Of a DNA stretch of 30,602 bases, positions 6,630-14,896 are shown in pieces. Each line of letters begins with the position of its first letter. Position 1 is the first letter of the stretch. Origin of the DNA: DAOTXN01 sp034435435 (GTDB taxonomy: Bacteria; Chloroflexota; Anaerolineae; S140-20); contig DAOTXN010000094.1 in NCBI GenBank assembly GCA_034435435.1, positions 1-30,602 on the forward strand, written 5' to 3'. The position numbers were made by a program, and so were the translations under genes. Under the pieces are notes generated by a model. The model saw only the letters and a program-made list of their open reading frames with translations. It was not told the DNA's origin and made no database searches.

Positions 6630-8621
6630 ATGGCCAAGAAGACAAGATCACCTGAGGAATTTAGTATCGATCCAGCCGCCATTCAAATGCTGGCTTTTGC
6701 GGATCAGGCCGGCATCGAGACCGCTTTTAGCCGGGCCGACGAGATGAAGCCCTGCCCCATCGGCGCCGACAGCATGTGCTGCAAGGTGTGTTATATGGGT
6801 CCCTGCCGCGTGGTCAAAGACGGTCAGACCGGCGTGTGTGGCGCGACTATTGACACCATCGTCGCCCGCAACCTGGCCCGGGCCATCGCCTCCGGGGCCG
6901 CAGCCCACTCGGACCACGGGCGCGACCTGGCCTTCACCCTCAAAGCGGTGGCCGAAGGACATGCCCCCGACTATCAAATCCGCGACCCCGAAAAGTTGCA
7001 AGCCATGGCCGGGTATCTGGGCATCCCCATCGACGGCAAGCCTATCCTGCAACTGGCAGGCGAAGTGGCCGATGTGGCGCTGGCCCAGTTCGGGCGCACC
7101 GCAGGCGTGATTAAACTGTTGGAGCGCGCCCCCAAAAAGCGCCAGCAGATTTGGAAGGAGCATAAAATCGAGCCGCGCAACATCGACCGCGAAGTCGTCG
7201 AAATCTTTCACCGCACCCATATCGGCAACGACCAGGACCCGGAGCACATCCTCGACGCGGCCCTGCGTAGTGCGCTGGGCGACGGCTGGGGCGGCTCGAT
7301 GCTGGGCACCGACATCTCGGATGTGCTCTTTGGCACGCCCAGCCCGCTGGTCGCCCAGGCCAATCTGGGCGTTTTGCGCCAAGACCAGGTCAACATCATC
7401 GTCCACGGCCACGAGCCGACCCTCTCGGAGATGATTGTAGCGGCCGCGCTCGACCCCGAAATCCAGGCGTATGCCAAGAGCAAAGGCGCCGCAGGCATCA
7501 ACCTGGCCGGCATCTGCTGCACCAGCAACGAGACGCTGATGCGCCAGGGCGTGGCCTCGGCCGGCAACTTTTTGCACCAGGAGCTGGCCGTGCTCACCGG
7601 CGCGGTCGATGCGATGGTGGTGGACGTGCAGTGCATCATGCAGGCCCTGGTGCCGCTGGCCGGCAAGTATCATACGGCGCTGGTCACGACCAACCGCAAG
7701 GCCAAGATCTCTGGCTCGACTCACATTGAGTTTGAGGAAGGGCGGGCGATGGAGGTGGCCAAACAAATCGTCGAGGTGGCCTGCGACCGCTTCCCGCAGC
7801 GCGGCGAGGTGCGCATCCCCGACGCCAGGAGCGACGTGGTGCCGGGTTTTTCCCACGAATACATCGGCTACGCCCTGGGCGGCGCCTATCGCGGCTCCTT
7901 CCGCCCGCTCAATGACGCCATCATAACCGGACGCATCCGGGGCGTCGTGGCGAACATTGGCTGTAACAATCCCCGCGTCAAGCAGGACTATTTCCACGAC
8001 TATGTGGTCAAAGAGTTCCTCAAGAACGACGTGCTGGTGGTCGAGACGGGCTGTGGCGCCATCGCCAGCGGCAAAGCTGGCTTTTTGCTGGGCGAAGCCG
8101 CGCTCGAATGGGCCGGCCCCGGCCTGCGCGAAGTGTGTGAGGCCGTGGGGATGCCGCCGGTGCTGCACATGGGCTCCTGTGTGGACAACAGCCGCATCCT
8201 CACCGTGCTCAGCCAGATGGCCACCGAAGGCGGCCTGGGCAACGACATCGCCGACATCCCGGCAGTGGGCATGGCCCCCGAGTGGATGAGCGAAAAGGCC
8301 CTGGCTATCGCCGGTTACTGCGTGGCTTCGGGCGCGTATGTGATTATGGGCACCACCAATCCCGTCAAGGGCAGCGAGATGGTGCAGCGGCTCATCAGCG
8401 AAGGCTGGCGCGAGAAATTCGGCGGTCGCCTGGAATTTATCACCGACCCCGCCGAAATGGTGCAGGCTTCTCTGGCCCACATTGACGAGCGTCGCGCCGC
8501 GCTCAAGCTGCCGGCCTACGACCCGACCAAATGGGGCAAGAGCGGCGACAACCGGATGAACGAGCTGGTCCAGCTGCCCATCGAGGAGCGTCTCGAAGCG
8601 CTGTATGGTGTGCCAGCATAA
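6630..8621 (+). CDS. cooS/acsA: Anaerobic Ni-Fe carbon monoxide dehydrogenase catalytic subunit
   Basis: The catalytic subunit of CODH, which interconverts CO2 and CO at a [NiFe4S4] C-cluster and supplies CO to acetyl-CoA synthase. Its 663 residues fit the family. Near the N-terminus are Cys42 and Cys50 (bridging D-cluster) and Cys51, 54, 59 and 70 (B-cluster). C-cluster ligands are all present: His261 (GHEP), Cys296 or Cys297 (GICCTSNE), Cys335 (VQCIM), Cys445 (IGCNNP), Cys475 (ETGCGA) and Cys517 (HMGSCVDN). Their spacing follows the Carboxydothermus enzyme closely. I chose the ATG at 6630, 11 bases after AGGAGG, which itself lies in the end of the HMA-like gene. The frame continues upstream but would overlap that gene. 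The acetyl-CoA synthase fusion lies immediately downstream. Confidence 0.96.
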   Translation: MAKKTRSPEEFSIDPAAIQMLAFADQAGIETAFSRADEMKPCPIGADSMCCKVCYMGPCRVVKDGQTGVCGATIDTIVARNLARAIASGAAAHSDHGRDLAFTLKAVAEGHAPDYQIRDPEKLQAMAGYLGIPIDGKPILQLAGEVADVALAQFGRTAGVIKLLERAPKKRQQIWKEHKIEPRNIDREVVEIFHRTHIGNDQDPEHILDAALRSALGDGWGGSMLGTDISDVLFGTPSPLVAQANLGVLRQDQVNIIVHGHEPTLSEMIVAAALDPEIQAYAKSKGAAGINLAGICCTSNETLMRQGVASAGNFLHQELAVLTGAVDAMVVDVQCIMQALVPLAGKYHTALVTTNRKAKISGSTHIEFEEGRAMEVAKQIVEVACDRFPQRGEVRIPDARSDVVPGFSHEYIGYALGGAYRGSFRPLNDAIITGRIRGVVANIGCNNPRVKQDYFHDYVVKEFLKNDVLVVETGCGAIASGKAGFLLGEAALEWAGPGLREVCEAVGMPPVLHMGSCVDNSRILTVLSQMATEGGLGNDIADIPAVGMAPEWMSEKALAIAGYCVASGAYVIMGTTNPVKGSEMVQRLISEGWREKFGGRLEFITDPAEMVQASLAHIDERRAALKLPAYDPTKWGKSGDNRMNELVQLPIEERLEALYGVPA

Positions 8622-8622
8622 A

Positions 8623-8654
8623 AGACCCTAGAGGTTTTGAAACCTTTAGGGTCT
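8623..8654 (+). repeat. Palindromic hairpin between cooS and the acsB-acsD fusion
   Basis: AGACCCTAGAGGTTT (8623-8637) and AAACCTTTAGGGTCT (8640-8654) form a nearly perfect inverted repeat with one G-U pair. The practical loop is about 6 bases, and the acsB ribosome site (GGAGGA) begins just after it. There is no U-run. It shares the AAACCTTT and GGTCT words with the palindrome at 19176-19201, so it is probably a dispersed palindromic repeat that may adjust mRNA processing or the cooS:acsB ratio. Confidence 0.6.
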
Positions 8655-8673
8655 CTAGAGGAGGAATACAACT

Positions 8674-11600
8674 ATGTCTCGATACATTGCTACCGCCGCC
8701 CATCGGGGCGCGACGCAACTGGTGAACGAATTTGACGACATGCTGCAGGCGGCGTTGGCCGAATATGGGCCGGACCAGCCGGTGCAGTTCACCAATACGG
8801 CTTATCACTTGCCGGTTGTTCGGGCTATGCTGGCCCACGAAGTCAATAACCTGGGCGACCTGCAGCCGGTGTTGGAGCACGCCCGCAAGCTACTCCACCC
8901 TGTCCCGCCCGATAAGCGCTGGACCCCCTATTTGGGCGAGACGCTGGACAGCGGCATGGCTACGTTGTTGGCCGCCGAGGGTATCGAGGGCGTGCGCTTT
9001 GTGCGCGGCCAGGAACCCATGCCGTACCCCGGCTTTACCATGACCGGCAGCAGCGCCCCCGGCGATGGCTACCTCAACGGCCCCATTGATGACATCCAAC
9101 TGCGCTCGTGGGGCATCCAGTTGGTGGACGGGCGTATGCCCGGCTTTGCCGCCATCGTCGGCGCGGCCAAGAGCAACGAGGTGGCGGTCAGAATCGTGCG
9201 CGAGCTACAGCGGCGCAACATCCTGACCTTCCTTTCGGGCAACGTCAACGGGCGCAGCATCATCCACCAGCTCCAGGAAGAAGGGGTAGAGATGGGTTAC
9301 GACACCTACATCGTGCCCTTTGGCCTGGATACGATCAGCGCCATTTATGCGCTGGGCTTTGCGGCCCGCTCTGCCCTCACCTTCGGCGGCATGAAGGGCG
9401 GCCAGTGGCGCGACATTCTGCTGTATAACAAGTTCCGCGTATTTGCCTTTGTGCTGGCGCTGGGCGAGGTGGACGATCTGAAATACGCGGCGGCGGCAGG
9501 GGCCATCAGCTACGGCTTTCCGGTCATCGCCGACACGGTCATCCCGCAGATTCTGCCCACCGGCGTCACGCGCTACGAACACGTCATCTCGATGCCTTTT
9601 AACGAGATCGAGGCTCAAGATGACCTGGAGCGGGCCGAAAAGCTGGTCCAAAAGGCCATCGAAGTGCGCGGCGTCAAAATAAAGATCGCCGAAGTGCCCG
9701 TGCCGGTTTCCTACGGCTCTGCCTTTGAGGGCGAAGTCGTGCGCAAGTCCGACATGCGGGTCGAGTTTGGCGGCAAGTATTCCCGCTGCTTCGAGTACCT
9801 GCGCATGGTGGATATGGAGGCCGTCGAAGACCACAAGATCGAAGTGGTCGGCCCTGGCTTTGAGGATGTGGAAGACAAGGGCGCGATGGACATGGGCATC
9901 GTCATCGAGGTGGCCGGGCGCAAGATGCAAAAAGACTTTGAGCCGGTGCTGGAGCGCCAGGTGCACTATTTTGTCAACGGCGCCAGCGGCATCCAGCACA
10001 TCGGTCAACGCGACATCGCCTGGATCCGCATCAGCAACGAAGCGGCCCAGAAAGGCTTTAACCTCAAACACTTTGGCGAGATTCTCTACGCCCGCATGCA
10101 CTCGGACTTTGGGGCCATCGTGGATAAAGTGCAGGTGACCATTTACACCGACAAAGAGCAGTTTACCGGCTGGCTGGAAAAGGCGCGCGAGGCCTATAAC
10201 TATCGCAACGAGCGCCTGGCCGGACTGACCGACGACGCCGTGGACACGTTTTACGACTGCACGCTGTGCCAGTCCTTCGCGCCGACCCACGTGTGCATCG
10301 TCACCCCCCAACGGCTGGGGTTGTGCGGCGCGTACAACTGGCTGGACTGCCGGGCCAGCTACGAGATCAACCCCACCGGCCCCAACCAGCCCGTGCGCAA
10401 GGGCCAGTTGATTGACCCGGTCAAGGGCTATTGGACCGGCACCAACGAAAACGCGGTCAAGAACTCGCAGGGAACCGTCACCGAAGTGGCGATGTACTCA
10501 ATTATGGAAAACCCGATGACGGCCTGCGGTTGCTTTGAGTGCATCGTGATGTACATCCCCGAAGTAGAAGGCGTGATGGTGGTCAGCCGCGAGGACACCA
10601 GCATGACGCCGATGGGGATGACCTTCTCCACCCTGGCCGGCATGGCCGGCGGCGGCTTGCAGACGCCCGGCGTGATGGGTGTGGGCAAATACTATCTAAC
10701 CAGCCCCAAATTCATCTCGGCCGACGGCGGTTTCAAGCGCGTGGTGTGGATGTCTAGCTTTCTCAAAGAGAGTATGGCCGCCGAGTTTGCGGCCGTGTCC
10801 GAGCGCGAAGGCGTCCCCGACTTGCTCGAGCGCGTCGCCGACGAGCGCAGCGTGAGCACGGTGGACGAGCTGGTTGCGTGGGTCAAAGAAAAGAACCACC
10901 CGGTGCTGGAGATGGGTGTGATGCAAGCCGCGTCTGCGCCGGTCGCCCCGCAGGGGGGAGTTGCGCCGACGAACGGCAAAGCCGCCGTACCCGCGCCAGC
11001 GCCCGAACCCGCGCCGGCAGCCAGGAAAGAGGAGCCAAAACCGGCCCCGAAACCTGAGCCGGTGGCCGAAAAAGCGCCTGAACCTGCGCCGGCGGCCCCG
11101 CCTGCGGCTCCTGCCGCGCCGCCCGCCGCGCCAGTGAGTACTTTACTCAGTACAAGCGCCGACGTGCAGACCATCGCCCAGGTGAGCGCGGACATTGTCA
11201 TCAACAGCATCCGCCGGGCGTTAGAGGCCGCGCTGCGCGAGTTGGGCGGCGCGCCGCCCGCCGCGCCTGCCGCGCCGGTCGCCCCGGAAGCAGCGGCGGT
11301 GGAGGTTCCTGCAGCGCCGGTGGTCGAAAAGGCCCCCGAACCCGTGGCGACTCCCAAGCCGGTGGTGAGCCGGGCCAAGCCCATGCCCCCCGCATGGGAA
11401 GCGGCCAAAGAAACCGGCGTTGAGCTGGTCAAAGAGCAGTGGACCGGCAAGGTGCGCCAGGTGACGTTGGGCGCGACGGCCGCCGAGGGCGGTACGCGCA
11501 CCAAGACCGTCACCGTGGGCGGCCAGACCACGCTGCCGTTTTTGAGCTTTGAGGGTGAAATCCCCAATCGGCCGGTGATCGCCATCGAAATCCAGGACCG

Positions 11601-12375
11601 CAAGCCCGACGACTGGTCGCCGCTGCTGGAAAAGGCCTGGGGCGACGCGATGCAGGATCCCGCCGAGTGGGCCAGGGCCGCCGAAAAAGCCGGGGCCGAC
11701 GTGATCGTACTCAAGCTCAACCTGACCGCCGCCGACGGCAAGCCCACCACTCCCAAACAGGCCGTCGAGGCTGTGAAAAAGGTGCTGGACGCGACCGGCC
11801 TGCCGCTCATCGTGCTCGGCCCGGGGCAGGTGGATGCCGACAACGATCTCCTCATGGCGGTGGCCGACGCCGCCAAGGGCGAGCGGCTGGTGCTGGGCCT
11901 GTGCGAGGACAAAAACTATCGCACCATCGTCGCCTCGGCCCTGGCCAGCGGTCACCTGGTCATCGCCACCACCGCGATGGACGTGAACCTGGCCAAGCAG
12001 CTCAACATCCTCATCAGCGACATGGGCCTGCCGATGGAGCGCATTCTGATGGACCCGACCTGCGCGGGTGTGGGTTACGGGATGGAATACGGCTTTTCGG
12101 TGATGGAGCGCCTGCGCCTGGCGGCCCTGCAGGGCGATGGGATGACCCAGTTGCCGATGATCGTCAACGTGGGCTATGAGGCCTGGCGACAAAAGGAGAG
12201 CAAAGTCGGCGAGGGCGTGCCGGCGGCCTGGGGCGACTGGGAAGAGCGCGCGCTCAACTGGGAGGCGCTGACCGCTGCGGCGCTGGTCGAATCGGCCGCC
12301 GACATTGTGATCTTGCGTCACCCCGAGTCGGTGCGGCGCATTCACGCGATGATTGACAAACTGATGGCGCAATAG
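8674..12375 (+). CDS. acsB-acsD: Acetyl-CoA synthase fused to corrinoid Fe-S protein small subunit
   Basis: A 1233-residue fusion. Residues 1 to about 750 are a complete bacterial acetyl-CoA synthase, which joins CO, a methyl group and CoA. The A-cluster Cys529, 532, 541 and 551 and the Cys618-Gly-Cys620 nickel motif have exactly the spacing of the Moorella enzyme (506/509/518/528 and 595-597). The N-terminal CODH-contact domain is therefore retained. Residues about 752-900 are a Pro/Ala linker broken by an amphipathic helix at about 825-858. Residues about 902-1233 are the TIM-barrel small subunit of the corrinoid iron-sulfur protein (CdhD/AcsD), with IPNRPVIAIEI, the GADVIVLKLN strand and MDPTCAGVGYGMEYGFSVMERLRLAAL. 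The frame is uninterrupted, so the fusion is real unless the assembly is wrong. The ATG follows GAGGAGG by 9 bases. Fusion would tether the methyl carrier to the site of acetyl assembly. Confidence 0.95.
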   Translation: MSRYIATAAHRGATQLVNEFDDMLQAALAEYGPDQPVQFTNTAYHLPVVRAMLAHEVNNLGDLQPVLEHARKLLHPVPPDKRWTPYLGETLDSGMATLLAAEGIEGVRFVRGQEPMPYPGFTMTGSSAPGDGYLNGPIDDIQLRSWGIQLVDGRMPGFAAIVGAAKSNEVAVRIVRELQRRNILTFLSGNVNGRSIIHQLQEEGVEMGYDTYIVPFGLDTISAIYALGFAARSALTFGGMKGGQWRDILLYNKFRVFAFVLALGEVDDLKYAAAAGAISYGFPVIADTVIPQILPTGVTRYEHVISMPFNEIEAQDDLERAEKLVQKAIEVRGVKIKIAEVPVPVSYGSAFEGEVVRKSDMRVEFGGKYSRCFEYLRMVDMEAVEDHKIEVVGPGFEDVEDKGAMDMGIVIEVAGRKMQKDFEPVLERQVHYFVNGASGIQHIGQRDIAWIRISNEAAQKGFNLKHFGEILYARMHSDFGAIVDKVQVTIYTDKEQFTGWLEKAREAYNYRNERLAGLTDDAVDTFYDCTLCQSFAPTHVCIVTPQRLGLCGAYNWLDCRASYEINPTGPNQPVRKGQLIDPVKGYWTGTNENAVKNSQGTVTEVAMYSIMENPMTACGCFECIVMYIPEVEGVMVVSREDTSMTPMGMTFSTLAGMAGGGLQTPGVMGVGKYYLTSPKFISADGGFKRVVWMSSFLKESMAAEFAAVSEREGVPDLLERVADERSVSTVDELVAWVKEKNHPVLEMGVMQAASAPVAPQGGVAPTNGKAAVPAPAPEPAPAARKEEPKPAPKPEPVAEKAPEPAPAAPPAAPAAPPAAPVSTLLSTSADVQTIAQVSADIVINSIRRALEAALRELGGAPPAAPAAPVAPEAAAVEVPAAPVVEKAPEPVATPKPVVSRAKPMPPAWEAAKETGVELVKEQWTGKVRQVTLGATAAEGGTRTKTVTVGGQTTLPFLSFEGEIPNRPVIAIEIQDRKPDDWSPLLEKAWGDAMQDPAEWARAAEKAGADVIVLKLNLTAADGKPTTPKQAVEAVKKVLDATGLPLIVLGPGQVDADNDLLMAVADAAKGERLVLGLCEDKNYRTIVASALASGHLVIATTAMDVNLAKQLNILISDMGLPMERILMDPTCAGVGYGMEYGFSVMERLRLAALQGDGMTQLPMIVNVGYEAWRQKESKVGEGVPAAWGDWEERALNWEALTAAALVESAADIVILRHPESVRRIHAMIDKLMAQ

Positions 12376-12381
12376 TGGGAT

Positions 12382-12414
12382 GGTGGGATGGTTGGTCCAG
12401 CCAACCATACCACC
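12382..12414 (+). terminator. Hairpin after the acsB-acsD stop
   Basis: A 14-bp stem with one mismatch (12382-12395 with 12401-12414) has the perfect core ATGGTTGG-TCCAG-CCAACCAT. It starts 6 bases after the stop codon. There is no run of U, so it may protect or process the transcript rather than terminate it. Confidence 0.4.
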
Positions 12415-12417
12415 ACC

Positions 12418-12447
12418 TTGCCCAATCGCCCGTACATGGTGTAGAAT
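12418..12447 (+). promoter_or_regulatory. Candidate sigma70 promoter upstream of the CBS gene (distal)
   Basis: TTGCCC (12418-12423) and TAGAAT (12442-12447) are 18 bp apart, directly after the acsB-acsD hairpin. If used, the leader would be about 280 bases long. Confidence 0.35.
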
Positions 12448-12543
12448 ACCGGTAACTGTTCAGCCTGCGCGAATATGACAACGAATCAGAGGATTGAGCG
12501 AATCTATGTCTTTCAACTCGATAGACTGGTCGCCGCAGACACA

Positions 12544-12572
12544 CTGACCGGGCTCCCAGGTCATGCTACACT
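12544..12572 (+). promoter_or_regulatory. Candidate sigma70 promoter upstream of the CBS gene (proximal)
   Basis: CTGACC (12544-12549) and TACACT (12567-12572) are 17 bp apart, with an upstream TGC giving an extended -10. The start would lie about 150 bases before the CBS gene. Confidence 0.35.
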
Positions 12573-12731
12573 TTACCCAAAGGCAGGGCCAGGGTATCCC
12601 TGTGGGCTGGTCGGCAGCCGCGTCATTCGGTCAATCCTGAAAATTTGTTGTCATATCCCCCCTCTGAGCAGTAACGAATACCGTTTGGATCCACTGGGTC
12701 AGAGAAAACATGAATCATCAGGAGGAACCAA

Positions 12732-13133
12732 ATGAAAGACAAGCTGGTGCGTGACGTGATGCAGATCGGCATGCCCGCGTGCAAGGGCGATACTTCTCTC
12801 ATCGACGTGGCCCGGCTGCTGGCGGAAGAGGCCCGCGACATCCTGGTGGTGATGGGAGACGATTGTGTCGAAGGGGTGGTCTCTCAGTCGGACCTGGCGC
12901 GCGCCTTTTTGGACGATTTTGAGTCCATGTGCGCCAGAGATGTGATGAACCAGGGGATGTACAGCGTACCGCCTGACGTCCCTCTCCAGGCCGCGGTAAG
13001 AGAGATGCTGGATAAAGGGGTGCATCAGTTATTGGTTATGCCCGACTCACCCGATTGCGTCGCGCCGTTAGGCGTATTGAGCAAGCGCCACCTGGTCGAG
13101 CTGATGGCAGAAAGTGAAGTGGAGGTCGTCTGA
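12732..13133 (+). CDS. Tandem CBS-domain protein
   Basis: A 133-residue protein made of one CBS pair (Bateman module): CBS1 at about residues 5-60 and CBS2 at about 66-125. The second begins CARDVMNQGMYSVPPDVPLQAAVREML and continues VHQLLVMP and PLGVLSKRHLVELM. No catalytic domain is attached. CBS pairs usually bind adenosine nucleotides or S-adenosylmethionine and act as energy sensors. AGGAGGA lies 8 bases before the ATG. The stop overlaps the start of the NifU-like gene (TGATG), so the two are likely made in equal amounts. It could sense the adenylate state for the CODH/ACS complex, but nothing in the sequence shows the partner. Confidence 0.85.
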   Translation: MKDKLVRDVMQIGMPACKGDTSLIDVARLLAEEARDILVVMGDDCVEGVVSQSDLARAFLDDFESMCARDVMNQGMYSVPPDVPLQAAVREMLDKGVHQLLVMPDSPDCVAPLGVLSKRHLVELMAESEVEVV

Positions 13134-13417
13134 TGGGCAGGTTAATCGCCGGAGCGACGCCCGACACCAGCAGCGTGCCTGTGGAAGCCAACGAATCCGA
13201 GCGGGTTGGAGCGCTGATCAACATCTTGAGTGCTTATATCGAGCAGTACCACGGCGGTTCCGTCGAGCTGGTCAGTTTTGACGGCGAGCGTCTCGTCGTC
13301 CGCATGGGAGGCGCGTGCAAGGATTGCGACTGGTCTCAGCAGACCCTTAACGGCTGGATCGCCGGTACCATTCGCCCGTTCTTTCCCAACATCAAAACCG
13401 TGGAAGCGGTGGAATAG
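13133..13417 (+). CDS. NifU C-terminal-domain-like Fe-S scaffold protein
   Basis: A 94-residue protein. After a polar N-terminal 25 residues it matches the NifU C-terminal (Nfu) fold: helix VGALINILSAYIEQYHGG, strands VELVSFDGERLVVRMGG, then ACKDC with the conserved CXXC at Cys63 and Cys66. A helix SQQTLNGWIAGTIRPFFP and the final VKTVEAVE-like strand follow. Nfu proteins hold a transient [4Fe-4S] cluster shared across a dimer and pass it to target enzymes. The start overlaps the CBS stop. Its place between acsB-acsD and acsC suggests cluster delivery to CODH, ACS or the corrinoid protein; this is inference from position. Confidence 0.85.
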   Translation: MGRLIAGATPDTSSVPVEANESERVGALINILSAYIEQYHGGSVELVSFDGERLVVRMGGACKDCDWSQQTLNGWIAGTIRPFFPNIKTVEAVE

Positions 13418-13420
13418 ACA

Positions 13421-13455
13421 CGTGAAGCGTGAAGCGTGAAACGTGAAACGTAATA
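13421..13455 (+). repeat. Heptamer tandem repeat (CGTGAAR) before acsC
   Basis: Four units of CGTGAAG/CGTGAAA (13421-13448) are followed by degenerate units CGTAATA and CGAGGAG. The last supplies the ribosome binding site of acsC, so the 7-bp rhythm runs into the translation signal. The same heptamer recurs at 17146 and 17984. Confidence 0.8.
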
Positions 13456-13470
13456 CGAGGAGTAACACAC

Positions 13471-14817
13471 ATGGCCCTTTCAGGTATTCAGATTTATAAA
13501 CTACTCCCGCAGACCAACTGCAAGGATTGCGGTTTTCCCACGTGCCTGGCTTTTGCCATGAAGCTGGCGGCCAAACAAGCCGAATTGGCGGCCTGCCCGC
13601 ACGTCTCGGAAGAGTCGAAAGCGCAATTGGAAGAGTCGGCAGCCCCGCCCATCCGCCTGGTGAGCATCAAGGCGAACGGGCGTGAAGCCAAGGCCGGTAA
13701 CGAGACGGTGATGTTTCGTCACGAAAAGACGTTCTTTAACCCGGCGGGGATTTTCGTGCGCTTGCGCGACGACCTGCCCACCGCCGAGCTTGAAGGCAAG
13801 GCGCAAGAGATTGCCGGCTATGCAGTGGATTACGTTGGCATGGCGTTGGGCGTGGATGGCTTGGCTATCGAGGCCACGGGCGATGGGGCGACCTTTGCCG
13901 GGGCCGTCAAAGCGGTGTTGAACGTCGCCAAGCGCCCTCTCATCCTCATCGCCGCCGACCCGGCCGTGATGGCGCAGGGCGTCCAGGCCGCGGGCGACAC
14001 CCAGCCCCTACTCTATGGCGCTACGCCCGACACCTGGGAGGCGTTTGCCAGGCTGGCCGCTGAGCATAAAGCGCCCATGGCCATCAAGGCCGATTCGTTG
14101 AGCAAGCTGGCCGAGCTGACCGAAAAAATCAAAGCGGCCGGTGTGCCCGACATCGTGCTCGACCCCGGCGTGCGTGACATGGCCTCGTCGCTGGCGGTGG
14201 CCACTCAGTTGAGGCGGTTGGCGCTGAAAAAGAACTTTCGCGCCCTGGGGTATCCGATCATCGCATTCCCCGGCGAGTGCGCCGACGACCCCGCCATGGT
14301 TGGCGTGGCGGCGACTCAGGCCATCACCCGATATGCCGGGTTTATCGTCCTGGAACAGTTTAGCCCGGCCACGGTCTATCCGCTGCTGGTGCTGCGCCAA
14401 AACATCTACACCGATCCGCAAAAGCCCATCCAGGTGCAGCCGGGGATTTACGAGATCAACCACCCTGGCCCCGACGCTCCGGCCATGGTCACGACCAACT
14501 TTTCGATCACCTACTTTTCCGTGGCCAACGAGCTGGACGGCGCCGGCATCCCGGCCTGGCTGATGGTGGCCGACGCCGAAGGCATGAGCGTGCTCACGGC
14601 CTGGGCCGCCGGCAAGTTCGACGCCGAGCGCATCGCCAAAGACGTCAAGCGTTTTGGCCTGGAGGAAAAGCTCGGTCACAAGAACTTTATCCTACCGGGG
14701 CACGTGGCCGTGCTTTCGGGTGAGGTGGAAGAAGAACTGCCGGGCTGGAACATCCTGGTCGGCCCGCGCGAAGCGGTGGACTTGCCGGCCTATCTCAAGA
14801 TGCGAGCGGGACGTTAG
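13471..14817 (+). CDS. acsC: Corrinoid iron-sulfur protein large subunit
   Basis: The large (gamma) subunit of the corrinoid Fe-S protein. It carries the cobamide that takes the methyl group from methyl-THF and delivers it to acetyl-CoA synthase. Its 448 residues are normal. The N-terminal domain has the [4Fe-4S] ligands Cys17, 20, 25 and 42, the same positions as in Moorella. A TIM-barrel follows (about 90-320), then a C-terminal cobamide-binding Rossmann region with MVTTNFSITYF, GIPAWLMVADAEGMSVLTAWAAG and ILPGHVAVLSGEVEEELPGW. CGAGGAG lies 8 bases before the ATG. Its partner small subunit is not a separate gene; it is the C-terminal third of the AcsB fusion, so the heterodimer must form with that protein. 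Confidence 0.95.
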   Translation: MALSGIQIYKLLPQTNCKDCGFPTCLAFAMKLAAKQAELAACPHVSEESKAQLEESAAPPIRLVSIKANGREAKAGNETVMFRHEKTFFNPAGIFVRLRDDLPTAELEGKAQEIAGYAVDYVGMALGVDGLAIEATGDGATFAGAVKAVLNVAKRPLILIAADPAVMAQGVQAAGDTQPLLYGATPDTWEAFARLAAEHKAPMAIKADSLSKLAELTEKIKAAGVPDIVLDPGVRDMASSLAVATQLRRLALKKNFRALGYPIIAFPGECADDPAMVGVAATQAITRYAGFIVLEQFSPATVYPLLVLRQNIYTDPQKPIQVQPGIYEINHPGPDAPAMVTTNFSITYFSVANELDGAGIPAWLMVADAEGMSVLTAWAAGKFDAERIAKDVKRFGLEEKLGHKNFILPGHVAVLSGEVEEELPGWNILVGPREAVDLPAYLKMRAGR

Positions 14818-14820
14818 GGG

Positions 14821-14841
14821 GTAGACAGTAGACAGTAGACG
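14821..14841 (+). repeat. Heptamer tandem repeat (GTAGACA)
   Basis: Three units, GTAGACA, GTAGACA and GTAGACG, begin 3 bases after the acsC stop. The third unit becomes the outer left arm of the long hairpin at 14831-14884. Confidence 0.75.
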
Positions 14842-14884
14842 GTCACTTGCACTGCGCGCAGGCGCAAGTGACCGTCTACCTGTC
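14831..14884 (+). repeat. Long hairpin between acsC and the small Fe-S protein gene
   Basis: A perfect 16-bp inverted repeat (14835-14850 with 14864-14879) extends by another 5 bp across a one-base bulge. Its 13-base loop contains the self-complementary CTGCGCGCAG. This is one of the most stable structures in the window. It has no U-run and ends 12 bases before the next ATG. The bases between the stem and the ATG (14885-14896) carry only a weak AGAGGT ribosome site, so the stem may control translation or mark an RNase processing site. Confidence 0.65.
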
Positions 14885-14896
14885 AGAGGTATAAAG

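Larger units (their letters stand above)
12376..12731 (+). other. 356-bp intergenic region: hairpin and two candidate promoters
   Basis: No credible gene is seen. An 86-codon frame (12475-12735) has no ribosome site, no recognisable domain and runs into the CBS start. The region begins with an 8-bp direct repeat (TGGGATGG twice) that merges into a hairpin, followed by two promoter-like sequences. It divides the locus into a cooS-acsB-acsD half and a CBS-to-acsE half that could be transcribed separately. Confidence 0.6.

Noticed and set aside
6648..8480. A 610-codon open frame on the minus strand opposite cooS.
   Set aside because: It is a G+C-driven shadow of a certain gene: His/Ala/Gly-rich, with no domain or ribosome site.
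10692..12408. Long open frames on the minus strand opposite the acsB-acsD fusion.
   Set aside because: They are composition artefacts of the Pro/Ala linker and high third-position G+C; the + strand has all ACS and AcsD motifs.
12475..12735. An 86-codon + strand frame before the CBS gene.
   Set aside because: No ribosome site, no recognisable domain, low-complexity composition, and it contains the candidate proximal promoter.
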